Counted from the stretch's first letter, positions 1-5,875 are shown. The stretch is 6,321 nt of DNA from Candidatus Adiutrix sp. (GCA_031285975.1 JAITVE010000116.1:1-6321); one strand, 5' to 3'. Numbers and translations are program-made. The notes: generated from the sequence alone by a model not told the origin.

Positions 1-1010
1 ATATTTTGAATATCCTGGGCCTGGCTTTGGCTGGCCTGGGCGATTTCCCCCACCAGGGCGCCCATCTGGTCGCTGACCGCCACCATCTGCCCAAAACTTT
101 CCTTGGCGTTGTTCACCAACAGCGAGCCCTGGTGGATGCGCTCCAAACTCCCCGCGATCATAGCCGTGGTGTTTTTGGCCGCCTCTGCCGAGCGGCTGGC
201 CAGGTTGCGCACCTCGTCGGCCACCACGGCAAAGCCCACCCCGGCCTCACCGGCGCGGGCCGCCTCCACCGCCGCGTTCAGAGCCAAAAGGTTGGTCTGG
301 AAGGCGATTTCCTCCACCGTCTTGATAATCTGGCGGCTGGCCTGGCCGGAATCGTGAATTTCATCCATGGCCTGGGAAATTTCGCTCACCGCCGCGTTGG
401 CTTCCTGCACGTGGCCCATGGCCGCGTTCATCAGTTCCTTGGCCTGGGAGGAATGCCCGGCGTTGCGTTTGGCCATGGTGAGCATTTCTTCCAAACTGCC
501 CATGGCTTCCAGCACGGCGGCGGTGTTGTCCGAGGCCCCCTGCGCCAGGAGGCGGCTGGAGCGGGACAGGTGGCCCGCCGTTTGGGTGACCTCCGCCGCG
601 CCCCGGCTGAAATGGCCGAAAACCCGCCCCAGGGGGCTGACCGTGCTGCGCAGCAGCGCCGCCGCCAGGGCGACAGTCAGCGCCAGGGCCAGCGGGAGGC
701 CGACCATTATTAATAGGGATATCTGCCGCCCCACCGCCGCGTTTTCCGCCGCCAGCCGGGTTGAGGCCTGACGGATTTTTTGGCTGGCACTGGCCAGGCT
801 GGCGGGTGCCGCCCCGCCGGGGGCCGAGATGTTCCGGGCCGCCGCCGTTTCCATCTCTGCGGCCAGGGCCGACAGGTCGCGGCTCAGGTCGCCCGAGAGT
901 GCGGTCAGGCCGCTGGCCTTCAGGGCCGTGAAGCCCAAAAGCAACGCCACGGTCAGAAAAATCAGACCGAGACCCAGAATTAGTTTGGCGCTCAAAGTCA
1001 GTCGCTTCAT
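1..1010 (-). CDS. Methyl-accepting chemotaxis protein, C-terminus beyond window
   Basis: Inner-membrane chemoreceptor that would signal through CheW/CheA. 336 residues are visible and the frame stays open at base 1. The ATG at 1010 is forced, because an in-frame TGA lies three codons upstream; the ribosome site is weak (GTGA). Residues 8-30 ([17 protein letters not shown]) and about 98-120 form two membrane segments. Only about 67 residues lie between them, Ala-rich and probably helical, with no recognisable Cache, PAS or four-helix ligand domain. No clear HAMP follows the second segment. The chain passes directly into a long helical signalling region with the GAS-xxxAAVLEA and SLEEM pattern. 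The conserved hairpin tip is at about 233-254 ([20 protein letters not shown]), followed by [15 protein letters not shown] at 257-271, which is diagnostic of the family. The missing part would be the return helix. A promoter lies just upstream, so it is probably transcribed separately from leuS. The ligand cannot be predicted. Confidence 0.95.
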   Translation of the reverse strand, partial: MKRLTLSAKLILGLGLIFLTVALLLGFTALKASGLTALSGDLSRDLSALAAEMETAAARNISAPGGAAPASLASASQKIRQASTRLAAENAAVGRQISLLIMVGLPLALALTVALAAALLRSTVSPLGRVFGHFSRGAAEVTQTAGHLSRSSRLLAQGASDNTAAVLEAMGSLEEMLTMAKRNAGHSSQAKELMNAAMGHVQEANAAVSEISQAMDEIHDSGQASRQIIKTVEEIAFQTNLLALNAAVEAARAGEAGVGFAVVADEVRNLASRSAEAAKNTTAMIAGSLERIHQGSLLVNNAKESFGQMVAVSDQMGALVGEIAQASQSQAQDIQN

Positions 1011-1075
1011 GGACGCTCACTGAAAGTTAACATTCAGGGGGGAAGCCGGGCGAGGCCGGAGTCCCGTATATTCAA

Positions 1076-1104
1076 GTTTTAACTATATTGGCCATAATTG
1101 TCAA
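1076..1104 (-). promoter_or_regulatory. Putative sigma-70 promoter for the MCP gene
   Basis: On the minus strand a perfect -35 TTGACA (1099-1104) is followed after 17 bases by TAAAAC (1076-1081), a 4/6 match to the -10 consensus. It sits in an AT-rich patch of an otherwise GC-rich 185-base gap and would start transcription near 1069, about 60 bases before the MCP start codon. Only the sequence match supports it; the -10 is imperfect. Confidence 0.5.
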
Positions 1105-1159
1105 CCACTACCAGCGAGGCGGCACATTATTTGGTGTGGCTTCGCGGCGAATGTTGTAT

Positions 1160-1172
1160 GGGGCTCCGCCCC
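1160..1172 (-). other. Small GC-rich stem-loop downstream of leuS
   Basis: GGGGC, loop TCC, GCCCC (plus-strand reading) forms a 5-bp hairpin 24 bases past the leuS stop codon. A competing pairing exists on the minus strand using GGGGCT and AGCCCC across an 8-base loop. No U-tract follows on the minus strand, so it is not a convincing intrinsic terminator. It may still stabilise the 3' end of the leuS message or be a copy of a dispersed GC-rich palindrome. Confidence 0.3.
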
Positions 1173-1195
1173 AAGCCCCGCCACTCCACCCGTCA

Positions 1196-3625
1196 TCAAT
1201 TCGGCTTCACCACCAAATTCATCAGCTTGTCCTGCACATACACCTTCTTGACAATGGTCTGGCCTTCCAGCCATTTGGCCACGGCGGGGTTATCCAGCAC
1301 TTGGGGTTCGATGACTTCCTGGGACAGACCGGCGGGCAAGTCCAGCTTGGCCCGCACTTTGCCGTTTATCTGCACCACGTATTCCACGGTGGCCCGGAAG
1401 GTGGCTTCCTCATCCCATTCCGGCCAGCCGCCCGCGAAAACCGTCTCGCTGTGGCCCAGTTGCTCCCACATTTCCTCGGCCACATGCGGGGCCAGGGGGG
1501 CCACCATTTTCACCACGGCCTCGGAGACCACCCGGTTCCTGACACGGTTCTTGGTGACGTGGTTAATCAGCTCCATCAGGCGAGCGATGGCCGTGTTGTA
1601 GGAAAAGCGGGCCAAGTCCGCCGTGACGGCTTTGATGGTGGAGTGCAGCCAGAAGCGGGTTTCCGCGTCTTCCGGCTCGGTGGCGGCCAGGCCGCCCTCT
1701 TCCGGCAGCACCGCCGTCCAGAGGCGGTCGAGGAAGGACTTCATGGCCCGCACCCCGCCGTCGCGGAAGTCGCCGCCTTCCAGGTACGCGCCCATGAACA
1801 TCAAGTACATGCGGAAAGCGTCGGCCCCGAATTCGCGGATGTATTCATCGGGGTTGATGACGTTGCCCCGCGATTTGGACATCTTGGCCCCCTCCCGCAC
1901 AATCATGCCGTGGGCCACGAAGCGTTTGTAGGGTTCCACGAAATCCAAATGCCCGCACTGGTTGAGCGCCCGGCAGAGCCAGCGGCTATACAGCAAATGC
2001 AGCACCGCGTGCTCGTTGCCGCCGACATACAGGTCAACCGGCAGCCATTTTTTGGTGCGGGCCGCGTCAAAGGGGCGGTCGCCAAACTCGGTGGAGGGGT
2101 AGCGGTAAAAATACCAGGCCGAGCACAGGAAGTTGTCGGACACGTCGGTTTCCCGCGTGGCCGGGCCGCCGCACTCGGGGCAGGTGGTGTGGAAAAAGCT
2201 TTCGTCGCGCCGCAGGGGCGAAAAGCCGCTGCCGTCGGGCTTGTAGTCTTCCAGGTAGGGCAGCGTGACCGGCAAATCCTTTTCCGGCACGGCCACCGCG
2301 CCGCACTTGTCGCAATAGATGATCGGAATGGGCGGGCCCCAGTACCGCTGGCGGCTGACGCACCAGTCGCGCAGGCGGTAATTGATTTTGAACTCGGCCC
2401 GGCCCTGCTCCTTCAAGCGCGTGGTGACGGCCTCTATGCCCTGCTCCTTGGCCGGGAGGCCGTTGAAATCACCTGAATTGACCAGGAGGCCTTCGCCGAC
2501 ATAGGCTTCCGGCAGGGCGTCGAACATTTTACCGTCCGGGGCCACCACCTGGCGGATGGGCAGGTTGAATTTCACGGCAAAGTCAAAGTCGCGCTGGTCG
2601 TGGGCGGGCACGGCCATGATGGCCCCGGTGCCGTAGCCCATGAGCACGTAATCGGCGGCCCAGATGGGAATGCGCTCGTTGTTCACCGGGTTGACGGCAT
2701 CGGCCCCGGTGAACACGCCGGTCTTGTCGCGGCCTTCGGCCTGGCGGTCAACCTCGGAGAGGGCGGCGGCGGCGGCCCGGTATTCGCTCAGGGCCGGGCG
2801 CTGCTCGGGGGTGGTGATTTGATCCAGCAGGGGGTGTTCCGGGGAAAAGACCATGTAGGTGGCCCCGAAGAGGGTGTCGGGCCGGGTGGTGAAGATTTGG
2901 AAGTCCGGCCCGCCGTCAACGCTGAAGGTGACTTCCGCGCCCTGGCTGCGGCCAATCCAGTTGCGCTGGGCGGTTTTGGTGCGTTCCGACCAGTCGATGC
3001 GGTCGAGTTCGTCCAACAGTTCCTGGGCAAAGGCGGTGGTTTTGAAATACCACTGCTCCATGTCCTTTTTCACCACCGTGGAGGTGCAGCGTTCGCACTC
3101 GCCGTCAATGACCTGCTCGGCGGCCAAAACGGTTTTGCAGCCGGGGCACCAGTTGACCGGAGCCTTCTTTTTGTAGGCGAACCCGTTTTTATACAGGGTG
3201 ACGAACATCCACTGCGTCCACTTGTAATATTCGGGGCTGGTGGTGTCCACCTGGCGGCTCCAGTCGAGCATGAGGCCGACTTTTTTGAGCTGATTTTCGC
3301 GGAAATTTTCAATATTCTTGGGCACCATCTCAGCCGGATGGCGGCCGTTTTTCAGGGCGAAGTTTTCAGAGTGCATCCCGAAAGCGTCAAAGCCCATGGG
3401 CTCGAAAACGTCAAAGCCTTTCAGGCGGTGAAAACGCCCCTGAATATCCGAGCCCACAAAGGCGAAAACATTGCCGACGTGGAGCCCCTCAGCCGAAGGG
3501 TAGGGGAACATCATGAGGTTATAGAAAGGCTTTTCCGCCTTATCCAAGTCAAGACGGTCGGTGCCGCGCTCTTCCCATACTGTGCGCCATTTGGCTTCCA
3601 CTGCCGCCGGATCATATTTACCCAT
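1196..3625 (-). CDS. leuS: Leucyl-tRNA synthetase
   Basis: Charges tRNA-Leu with leucine using ATP, in the cytosol; class I aminoacyl-tRNA synthetase of 809 residues. The class I motifs are HVGN at 49-52 (HIGH site) and KMSKS at 581-585. The CP1 editing domain shows TTRPDT at 246-251 and GTGAIMAVPAHDQRD at 332-346, so hydrolysis of mischarged tRNA is probably retained. Two zinc-like clusters are visible: C160/C163/C177/C180 and C438/C441/C482/C485. The C-terminal part carries the anticodon-binding helices and the typical tail VVQINGKVRAK at 750-760. The region before KMSKS (FVAHGMIVREGAKMSKS) has no leucine-specific insertion like that of E. coli LeuRS, consistent with a length below the roughly 860 residues of the E. 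coli enzyme. The ATG at 3625 is preceded by GAGGA, and the protein begins MGKYDPAAVEAKWR, a normal LeuRS N-terminus. The frame stays open to an ATG at 3718, but that lies between the -35 and -10 of the promoter, so it cannot be the start on that transcript. Confidence 0.98.
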   Translation of the reverse strand: MGKYDPAAVEAKWRTVWEERGTDRLDLDKAEKPFYNLMMFPYPSAEGLHVGNVFAFVGSDIQGRFHRLKGFDVFEPMGFDAFGMHSENFALKNGRHPAEMVPKNIENFRENQLKKVGLMLDWSRQVDTTSPEYYKWTQWMFVTLYKNGFAYKKKAPVNWCPGCKTVLAAEQVIDGECERCTSTVVKKDMEQWYFKTTAFAQELLDELDRIDWSERTKTAQRNWIGRSQGAEVTFSVDGGPDFQIFTTRPDTLFGATYMVFSPEHPLLDQITTPEQRPALSEYRAAAAALSEVDRQAEGRDKTGVFTGADAVNPVNNERIPIWAADYVLMGYGTGAIMAVPAHDQRDFDFAVKFNLPIRQVVAPDGKMFDALPEAYVGEGLLVNSGDFNGLPAKEQGIEAVTTRLKEQGRAEFKINYRLRDWCVSRQRYWGPPIPIIYCDKCGAVAVPEKDLPVTLPYLEDYKPDGSGFSPLRRDESFFHTTCPECGGPATRETDVSDNFLCSAWYFYRYPSTEFGDRPFDAARTKKWLPVDLYVGGNEHAVLHLLYSRWLCRALNQCGHLDFVEPYKRFVAHGMIVREGAKMSKSRGNVINPDEYIREFGADAFRMYLMFMGAYLEGGDFRDGGVRAMKSFLDRLWTAVLPEEGGLAATEPEDAETRFWLHSTIKAVTADLARFSYNTAIARLMELINHVTKNRVRNRVVSEAVVKMVAPLAPHVAEEMWEQLGHSETVFAGGWPEWDEEATFRATVEYVVQINGKVRAKLDLPAGLSQEVIEPQVLDNPAVAKWLEGQTIVKKVYVQDKLMNLVVKPN

Positions 3626-3652
3626 GATTTCCTCGCCTGCTGCTTGAATGAT

Positions 3653-3680
3653 TTTCAAATTCCCGGGATTTTCCCTGAAA
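3653..3680 (-). other. Stem-loop in the leuS leader
   Basis: In the predicted 64-base leader the RNA can pair TTTCA with TGAAA, enclosing GGGA, loop AAA, TCCC. A competing self-complementary TCCCGGGA lies at 3661-3668. The structure ends 19 bases before the ribosome site. The leader is too short for a T-box and shows no leader peptide rich in leucine codons. A regulatory role is only a possibility. Confidence 0.3.
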
Positions 3681-3695
3681 TACTTATAACAGTGT

Positions 3696-3725
3696 ATTAT
3701 ATCCCTAAAGTACACCATAGGTCAA
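3696..3725 (-). promoter_or_regulatory. Strong sigma-70 promoter for leuS
   Basis: On the minus strand TTGACC (3720-3725, 5/6 match) is followed after 18 bases by a perfect TATAAT (3696-3701). Transcription would begin near 3689, leaving a 5' leader of about 64 bases before the ATG at 3625. The element lies in a clear AT-rich dip. It is the best promoter in the window and settles the leuS start codon. Confidence 0.75.
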
Positions 3726-3838
3726 GAAGTGCATGAAAATGTTGGTACGAAAGCGGCACGGGAGGAGCGGGCTGACCGGCGGCGGTGAAAGAAGAACGCG
3801 GGAGTGGCCTGGCCGGTAAAGCCCCAAGGGCTCTGGAA

Positions 3839-3866
3839 ATGGATTCCTGCCTCCGCAGGAATGACG
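3839..3866 (+). repeat. REP-like palindrome, copy 1
   Basis: ATGG, then the stem ATTCCTGC, loop CTCC, stem GCAGGAAT (3843-3862), then GACG. The 8-bp stem is perfect. The layout matches the widespread REP palindromes of proteobacterial intergenic regions, which are usually spread by RAYT (Y1 tyrosine) transposases. No such transposase is in this window. Its translation gives the false peptide DSCLRRNDEW, a familiar sign of such repeats. Confidence 0.75.
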
Positions 3867-3912
3867 AGTGGGAGCATTGGCGCGGCCTGGCCGACGGCGC
3901 CGAGAGAAAGGC

Positions 3913-3940
3913 ATGGATACCGGCTTTCGCCGGTATGACG
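3913..3940 (+). repeat. REP-like palindrome, copy 2
   Basis: Same layout and orientation as copy 1, 74 bases downstream: ATGG, then stem ATACCGGC, loop TTTC, stem GCCGGTAT (3917-3936), then GACG. Compared with copy 1 the left arm differs at two positions, and the right arm carries exactly the two compensating changes, so the perfect 8-bp stem is kept. The flanks ATGG and GACG are identical. Translation gives the false peptide WIPAFAGMT. Confidence 0.75.
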
Positions 3941-3985
3941 GTGGGGGGATGTAGGGCGGGGGCGACAAATTGCGGTACTGGAATT

Positions 3986-4017
3986 TTCCCCCACCTGCTG
4001 CAGAGCGGGTGGGGGAA
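3986..4017. repeat. Strong 14-bp inverted repeat
   Basis: Arms TTCCCCCACCTGCT and AGCGGGTGGGGGAA flank a 4-base loop GCAG. All 14 pairs form if one G-T wobble is allowed. Neither strand has a T-tract after the hairpin, so it does not look like an intrinsic terminator. It lies 49 bases after REP copy 2 and directly before the third GGCCTGGCC, and is probably another member of the repeat cluster. Confidence 0.6.
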
Positions 4018-4100
4018 GCGGCCTGGCCTCACTCTGATAAATCATCGACCCGAATGTTTTTGATTTTGCCGGGGTCATCAGGGAAGCCTCCTATTTCCAA

Positions 4101-4119
4101 GTGAACCCAAAGGGTTCAC
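4101..4119. repeat. Perfect 8-bp stem-loop beside the cyclase terminator
   Basis: GTGAACCC, loop AAA, GGGTTCAC. On the minus strand it follows the terminator T-tract by two bases (TTTTTTT, then GC). It has no T-tract of its own on the minus strand and is followed by A residues on the plus strand. It could be a back-up structure at the 3' end or an unrelated palindrome. Confidence 0.45.
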
Positions 4120-4121
4120 GC

Positions 4122-4147
4122 AAAAAAAGCCGGGGACGCCAGTCCCC
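4122..4147 (-). terminator. Rho-independent terminator of the V4R/cyclase unit
   Basis: On the minus strand GGGGAC, loop TGGC, GTCCCC (4132-4147) is followed by GGC and seven T residues (4122-4128). This is a classic intrinsic terminator about 120 bases past the cyclase stop codon, in the right orientation to end that transcript before the leuS promoter. Confidence 0.75.
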
Positions 4148-4227
4148 ACACTTTCCCGCCGCCTCGGGCACCGAAGCCCCACCATTGCAACCGCCCTCCC
4201 GAACCGGAAAAAAGCGAAGCCCCGACA

Positions 4228-4280
4228 GGGCGAAGCGCCCAGGATGCGCCAGCATCCGCGGATCCAGGGCTATGCCCTGG
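4228..4280 (-). other. Three consecutive stem-loops at the cyclase 3' end
   Basis: On the minus strand: CCAGGGC, loop ATA, GCCCTGG (4264-4280), in which the TAG stop codon (4270-4272) straddles loop and stem; GGATGC, loop TGGC, GCATCC (4242-4257); and GGGCG, loop CTT, CGCCC (4228-4240). A T6 tract follows at 4208-4213, but 14 bases separate it from the last stem, so this is at best a leaky terminator ahead of the clear one at 4122-4147. The stretch 4148-4227 holds nothing else I recognise. Confidence 0.4.
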
Positions 4281-5304
4281 TGTAGAGGGAGACGCAGTTG
4301 CGGCCGTTGGTTTTGGCGGAGTAGAGGGCTATATCGGCGCGTTCTATGGCGGAGAGGAGGAGTTGCTGGCCGGAGGTGGCGGGGTTGAGCTCGCTTTGGT
4401 TGATGCAGACCAGGCCTATGCTGATGGTGATGGACTGGCCGTCGCGGGCGGGGCTGGGGCTGTTGGCGATGGTCATGCGGATGCGCTCGGCGATGATGCG
4501 GCCCCGGTTGAGGTTGGCGGCGGGGAGCATGAGGACGAATTCCTCGCCGCCGTAGCGGGCGAAAATGTCGCTTTTGCGGAGAATGCGGTCGATGGCGCCG
4601 GTGACCATTTTAATGACCTGGTCGCCGCAGAGATGGCCGTAGGTGTCGTTGAAAATTTTGAAGTGGTCGATATCAATCATGAGGAGGCAGAGGCTGTCGT
4701 CCTTGGAGCGCTTGAGGTTTTCCATTTCGCGCTCGGCGGTTTCGAAGAAATAGCCGCGATTGTAGATGCCGGTCATAGAGTCGCGCAGGGACTTTTGGCG
4801 ATAAGTCTCTTCGCTGGCGGCCAGGGCCAGAAGCGCGTCTTCTTTGAGCTTGACTTCCTGCCTCAAGGTTTCAGTCATGGCCAGGAGCTCGGTCTGCTTT
4901 TGCTCCAGAATGTCGCGGTACTCGGCCAGGCTGGCGGTCATGCGGTTGAAGGCGTCGGCGAATTCGCCCATGAAATCCACCCGCTGGGAAAGGTCGCCCT
5001 CGGCCACCATGAGGCACTGCCAGGTGAGGTGGCGGATGTTGCCGCGCAAGGCTTTCAGGAGCCCGGCGGTGTTGCCGCCGCACTTGATGTCGCGGTCGAA
5101 GCGGCCCGCCGAAAACTCAGCCAGCACGGCTTTGATTTCGTTGATATAGGCGCAGAGCCGTTCCAGGCCGGGGACGAGAAGCATCTCCGGCGAGGGCTCG
5201 GGGCCGTTGTACTGCAACAACTGCTTTTCAAGGAAATCCACCAGTTCGGCGGCGGTGCAGCCTGGGCCGGGGGCGGACTCTTTTGCGGTGGCGGCCTGGG
5301 TCAT
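4270..5304 (-). CDS. Soluble diguanylate cyclase (GGDEF) with HAMP-like N-terminus
   Basis: Makes cyclic di-GMP from two GTP; 344 residues, with no signal peptide or membrane segment, so it should act in the cytosol. The catalytic domain spans about 170-342: DSMTGIYNRGYF at 175-186, the metal-binding aspartate region IDIDHFK at 210-216, and the active-site loop RYGGEEF at 250-256. R243xxD246 stands at the usual distance before GGEEF and forms an inhibitory I-site, so product feedback is expected. Residues about 60-134 resemble two HAMP-type units in series (AGRFDRDI and EGDLSQRVDFMGEFADAFN), leading into a helical, probably coiled-coil linker at about 125-172. This layout usually transmits a dimer signal to the cyclase. 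The ATG is 10 bases after the stop codon of the V4R gene and lacks a good ribosome site, which suggests translational coupling. The natural inference is that the V4R protein supplies the input signal. Confidence 0.93.
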   Translation of the reverse strand: MTQAATAKESAPGPGCTAAELVDFLEKQLLQYNGPEPSPEMLLVPGLERLCAYINEIKAVLAEFSAGRFDRDIKCGGNTAGLLKALRGNIRHLTWQCLMVAEGDLSQRVDFMGEFADAFNRMTASLAEYRDILEQKQTELLAMTETLRQEVKLKEDALLALAASEETYRQKSLRDSMTGIYNRGYFFETAEREMENLKRSKDDSLCLLMIDIDHFKIFNDTYGHLCGDQVIKMVTGAIDRILRKSDIFARYGGEEFVLMLPAANLNRGRIIAERIRMTIANSPSPARDGQSITISIGLVCINQSELNPATSGQQLLLSAIERADIALYSAKTNGRNCVSLYTRA

Positions 5305-5314
5305 GGCGCGGACT

Positions 5315-5839
5315 TCAGGAGGCCTGCGGCGCGGCGCCGAAGCGGCAGGTGCGCTCGCTGGTGCACCAGCAGTCGATCTCTTTAACCAGGAACTTCTTGC
5401 CGGTGTAGGCTTCCAGGATGCCGGCCAGGAAACCCTCGTCGTAGATGCAGATTTCGTAGCCCAGTTCGGGGAGGCCCGAGCAGTCTAAATCTTCGGAAAC
5501 GGTGAGGGTGAAGCTGAGGCTGTCGAGGTTGGAATCCTCCACCCGCAGAATGCCGACGCCCAGGTTGCGCAGGAGTTCCTGAAGCTGGGAGACGAGCTTG
5601 CTGAAACTGTCCGGCTTGGGCACCACGGCGTTGTGGTAGAAATGGCGGCCGGCCACTTCCCCGGCTTCGTAAAAGATCTTGTCGGCTTCGTCCGCGCCGT
5701 AGCGCTGCTCCAGAACGTCGCGGAAGCAGAACTGCATGAGGCGGTAGGCTTCGATGCGCAGGGTGGGGCCAAGATTGGGGCGGGCTTTTTCAACGTCGCC
5801 GATTAAGTCCCAGGAAAATTCATATTTGCGTTCCGACAT
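5315..5839 (-). CDS. V4R-domain protein, likely small-molecule sensor
   Basis: 174 residues, cytosolic, no membrane segment. The C-terminal half (about 110-169) is a V4R (4-vinyl reductase) domain, recognised by EDLDCSGLP, YDEGFLAGILEAYTGKKF and DCWCTSERTCRF. V4R belongs to the same fold superfamily as H-NOX and TRAPP ligand-binding domains and forms part of the sensor region of phenol-responsive activators such as DmpR and MopR. C131, E154, C157 and C165 reproduce the spacing C-x22-E-x2-C-x7-C of the zinc tetrad in MopR (numbering from memory), so a structural zinc is likely. C120 and C159 are further cysteines. There is no DNA-binding or ATPase domain, so it is a stand-alone module. The ATG at 5839 has a good AAGGAG eight bases upstream; the frame is open to 5941, but that start has no comparable site and would run through the promoter. 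It precedes the cyclase by 10 bases and probably regulates it. The ligand is unknown. Confidence 0.88.
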   Translation of the reverse strand: MSERKYEFSWDLIGDVEKARPNLGPTLRIEAYRLMQFCFRDVLEQRYGADEADKIFYEAGEVAGRHFYHNAVVPKPDSFSKLVSQLQELLRNLGVGILRVEDSNLDSLSFTLTVSEDLDCSGLPELGYEICIYDEGFLAGILEAYTGKKFLVKEIDCWCTSERTCRFGAAPQAS

Positions 5840-5847
5840 ACGTATTA

Positions 5848-5853
5848 CTCCTT
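5848..5853 (-). promoter_or_regulatory. Ribosome binding site of the V4R gene
   Basis: AAGGAG on the minus strand, eight bases before the ATG at 5839. It decides the start against the longer open frame that begins at 5941. A small hairpin (GCTCC, TCCCG, GGAGC at 5857-5871) lies just upstream without covering it. Confidence 0.75.
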
Positions 5854-5875
5854 CACGCTCCCGGGAGGAGCCGGT

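Larger units (their letters stand above)
3806..4028. repeat. Intergenic repeat cluster with three GGCCTGGCC copies
   Basis: The 9-mer GGCCTGGCC occurs at 3806-3814, 3884-3892 and 4020-4028. The first two copies each precede a REP-like palindrome by about 24-27 bases, giving a composite unit of roughly 74-78 bases present about twice. A small stem also lies between 9-mer and palindrome in unit 1 (AGCCC, CAA, GGGCT at 3820-3832), and a self-complementary GGCGCC lies in the same place in unit 2. The cluster occupies the gap between the cyclase terminator and the leuS promoter, where no gene is convincing. Confidence 0.55.

Noticed and set aside
361..1020. Minus-strand frame starting at 1020 in the MCP region
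   Set aside because: It overlaps the MCP gene in another frame and has a Gly/Pro/Arg-rich translation; the MCP frame carries the conserved signalling tip.
1130..1195. Intrinsic terminator of leuS
   Set aside because: Hairpins exist, but none is followed by a U-tract on the minus strand.
1088..2476. Long plus-strand open frame opposite leuS
   Set aside because: It is antisense to a certain leuS reading frame, has a His/Gly/Pro-rich composition typical of the reverse strand of GC-rich genes, and shows no family motif.
3626..3689. T-box riboswitch upstream of leuS
   Set aside because: The leader from the predicted promoter is about 64 bases, too short for a T-box, and no antiterminator/terminator pair is visible.
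2600..3736. Second long plus-strand open frame opposite leuS
   Set aside because: Same antisense shadow effect; it runs across the leuS promoter and has no recognisable domain.
3806..4028. CRISPR array
   Set aside because: Only two palindromic copies, internally varied, with no identical direct repeats of 25-35 bases and no cas genes.
3785..4063. 92-residue plus-strand frame in the intergenic gap
   Set aside because: It is the opposite-strand translation of the same repeats (DSCLRRNDEW, WIPAFAGMT) and has no family motif.
3722..4078. 118-residue minus-strand frame with a good AGGAGG before its ATG
   Set aside because: Its translation passes through both REP-like palindromes (TGESRYP, VIPAEAGIH), a well-known source of false proteins, and overlaps the leuS -35.
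4363..5385. Plus-strand open frame opposite the cyclase gene
   Set aside because: Antisense to the GGDEF frame with its intact active-site motifs; low-complexity Gly/Ala/Val-rich translation.
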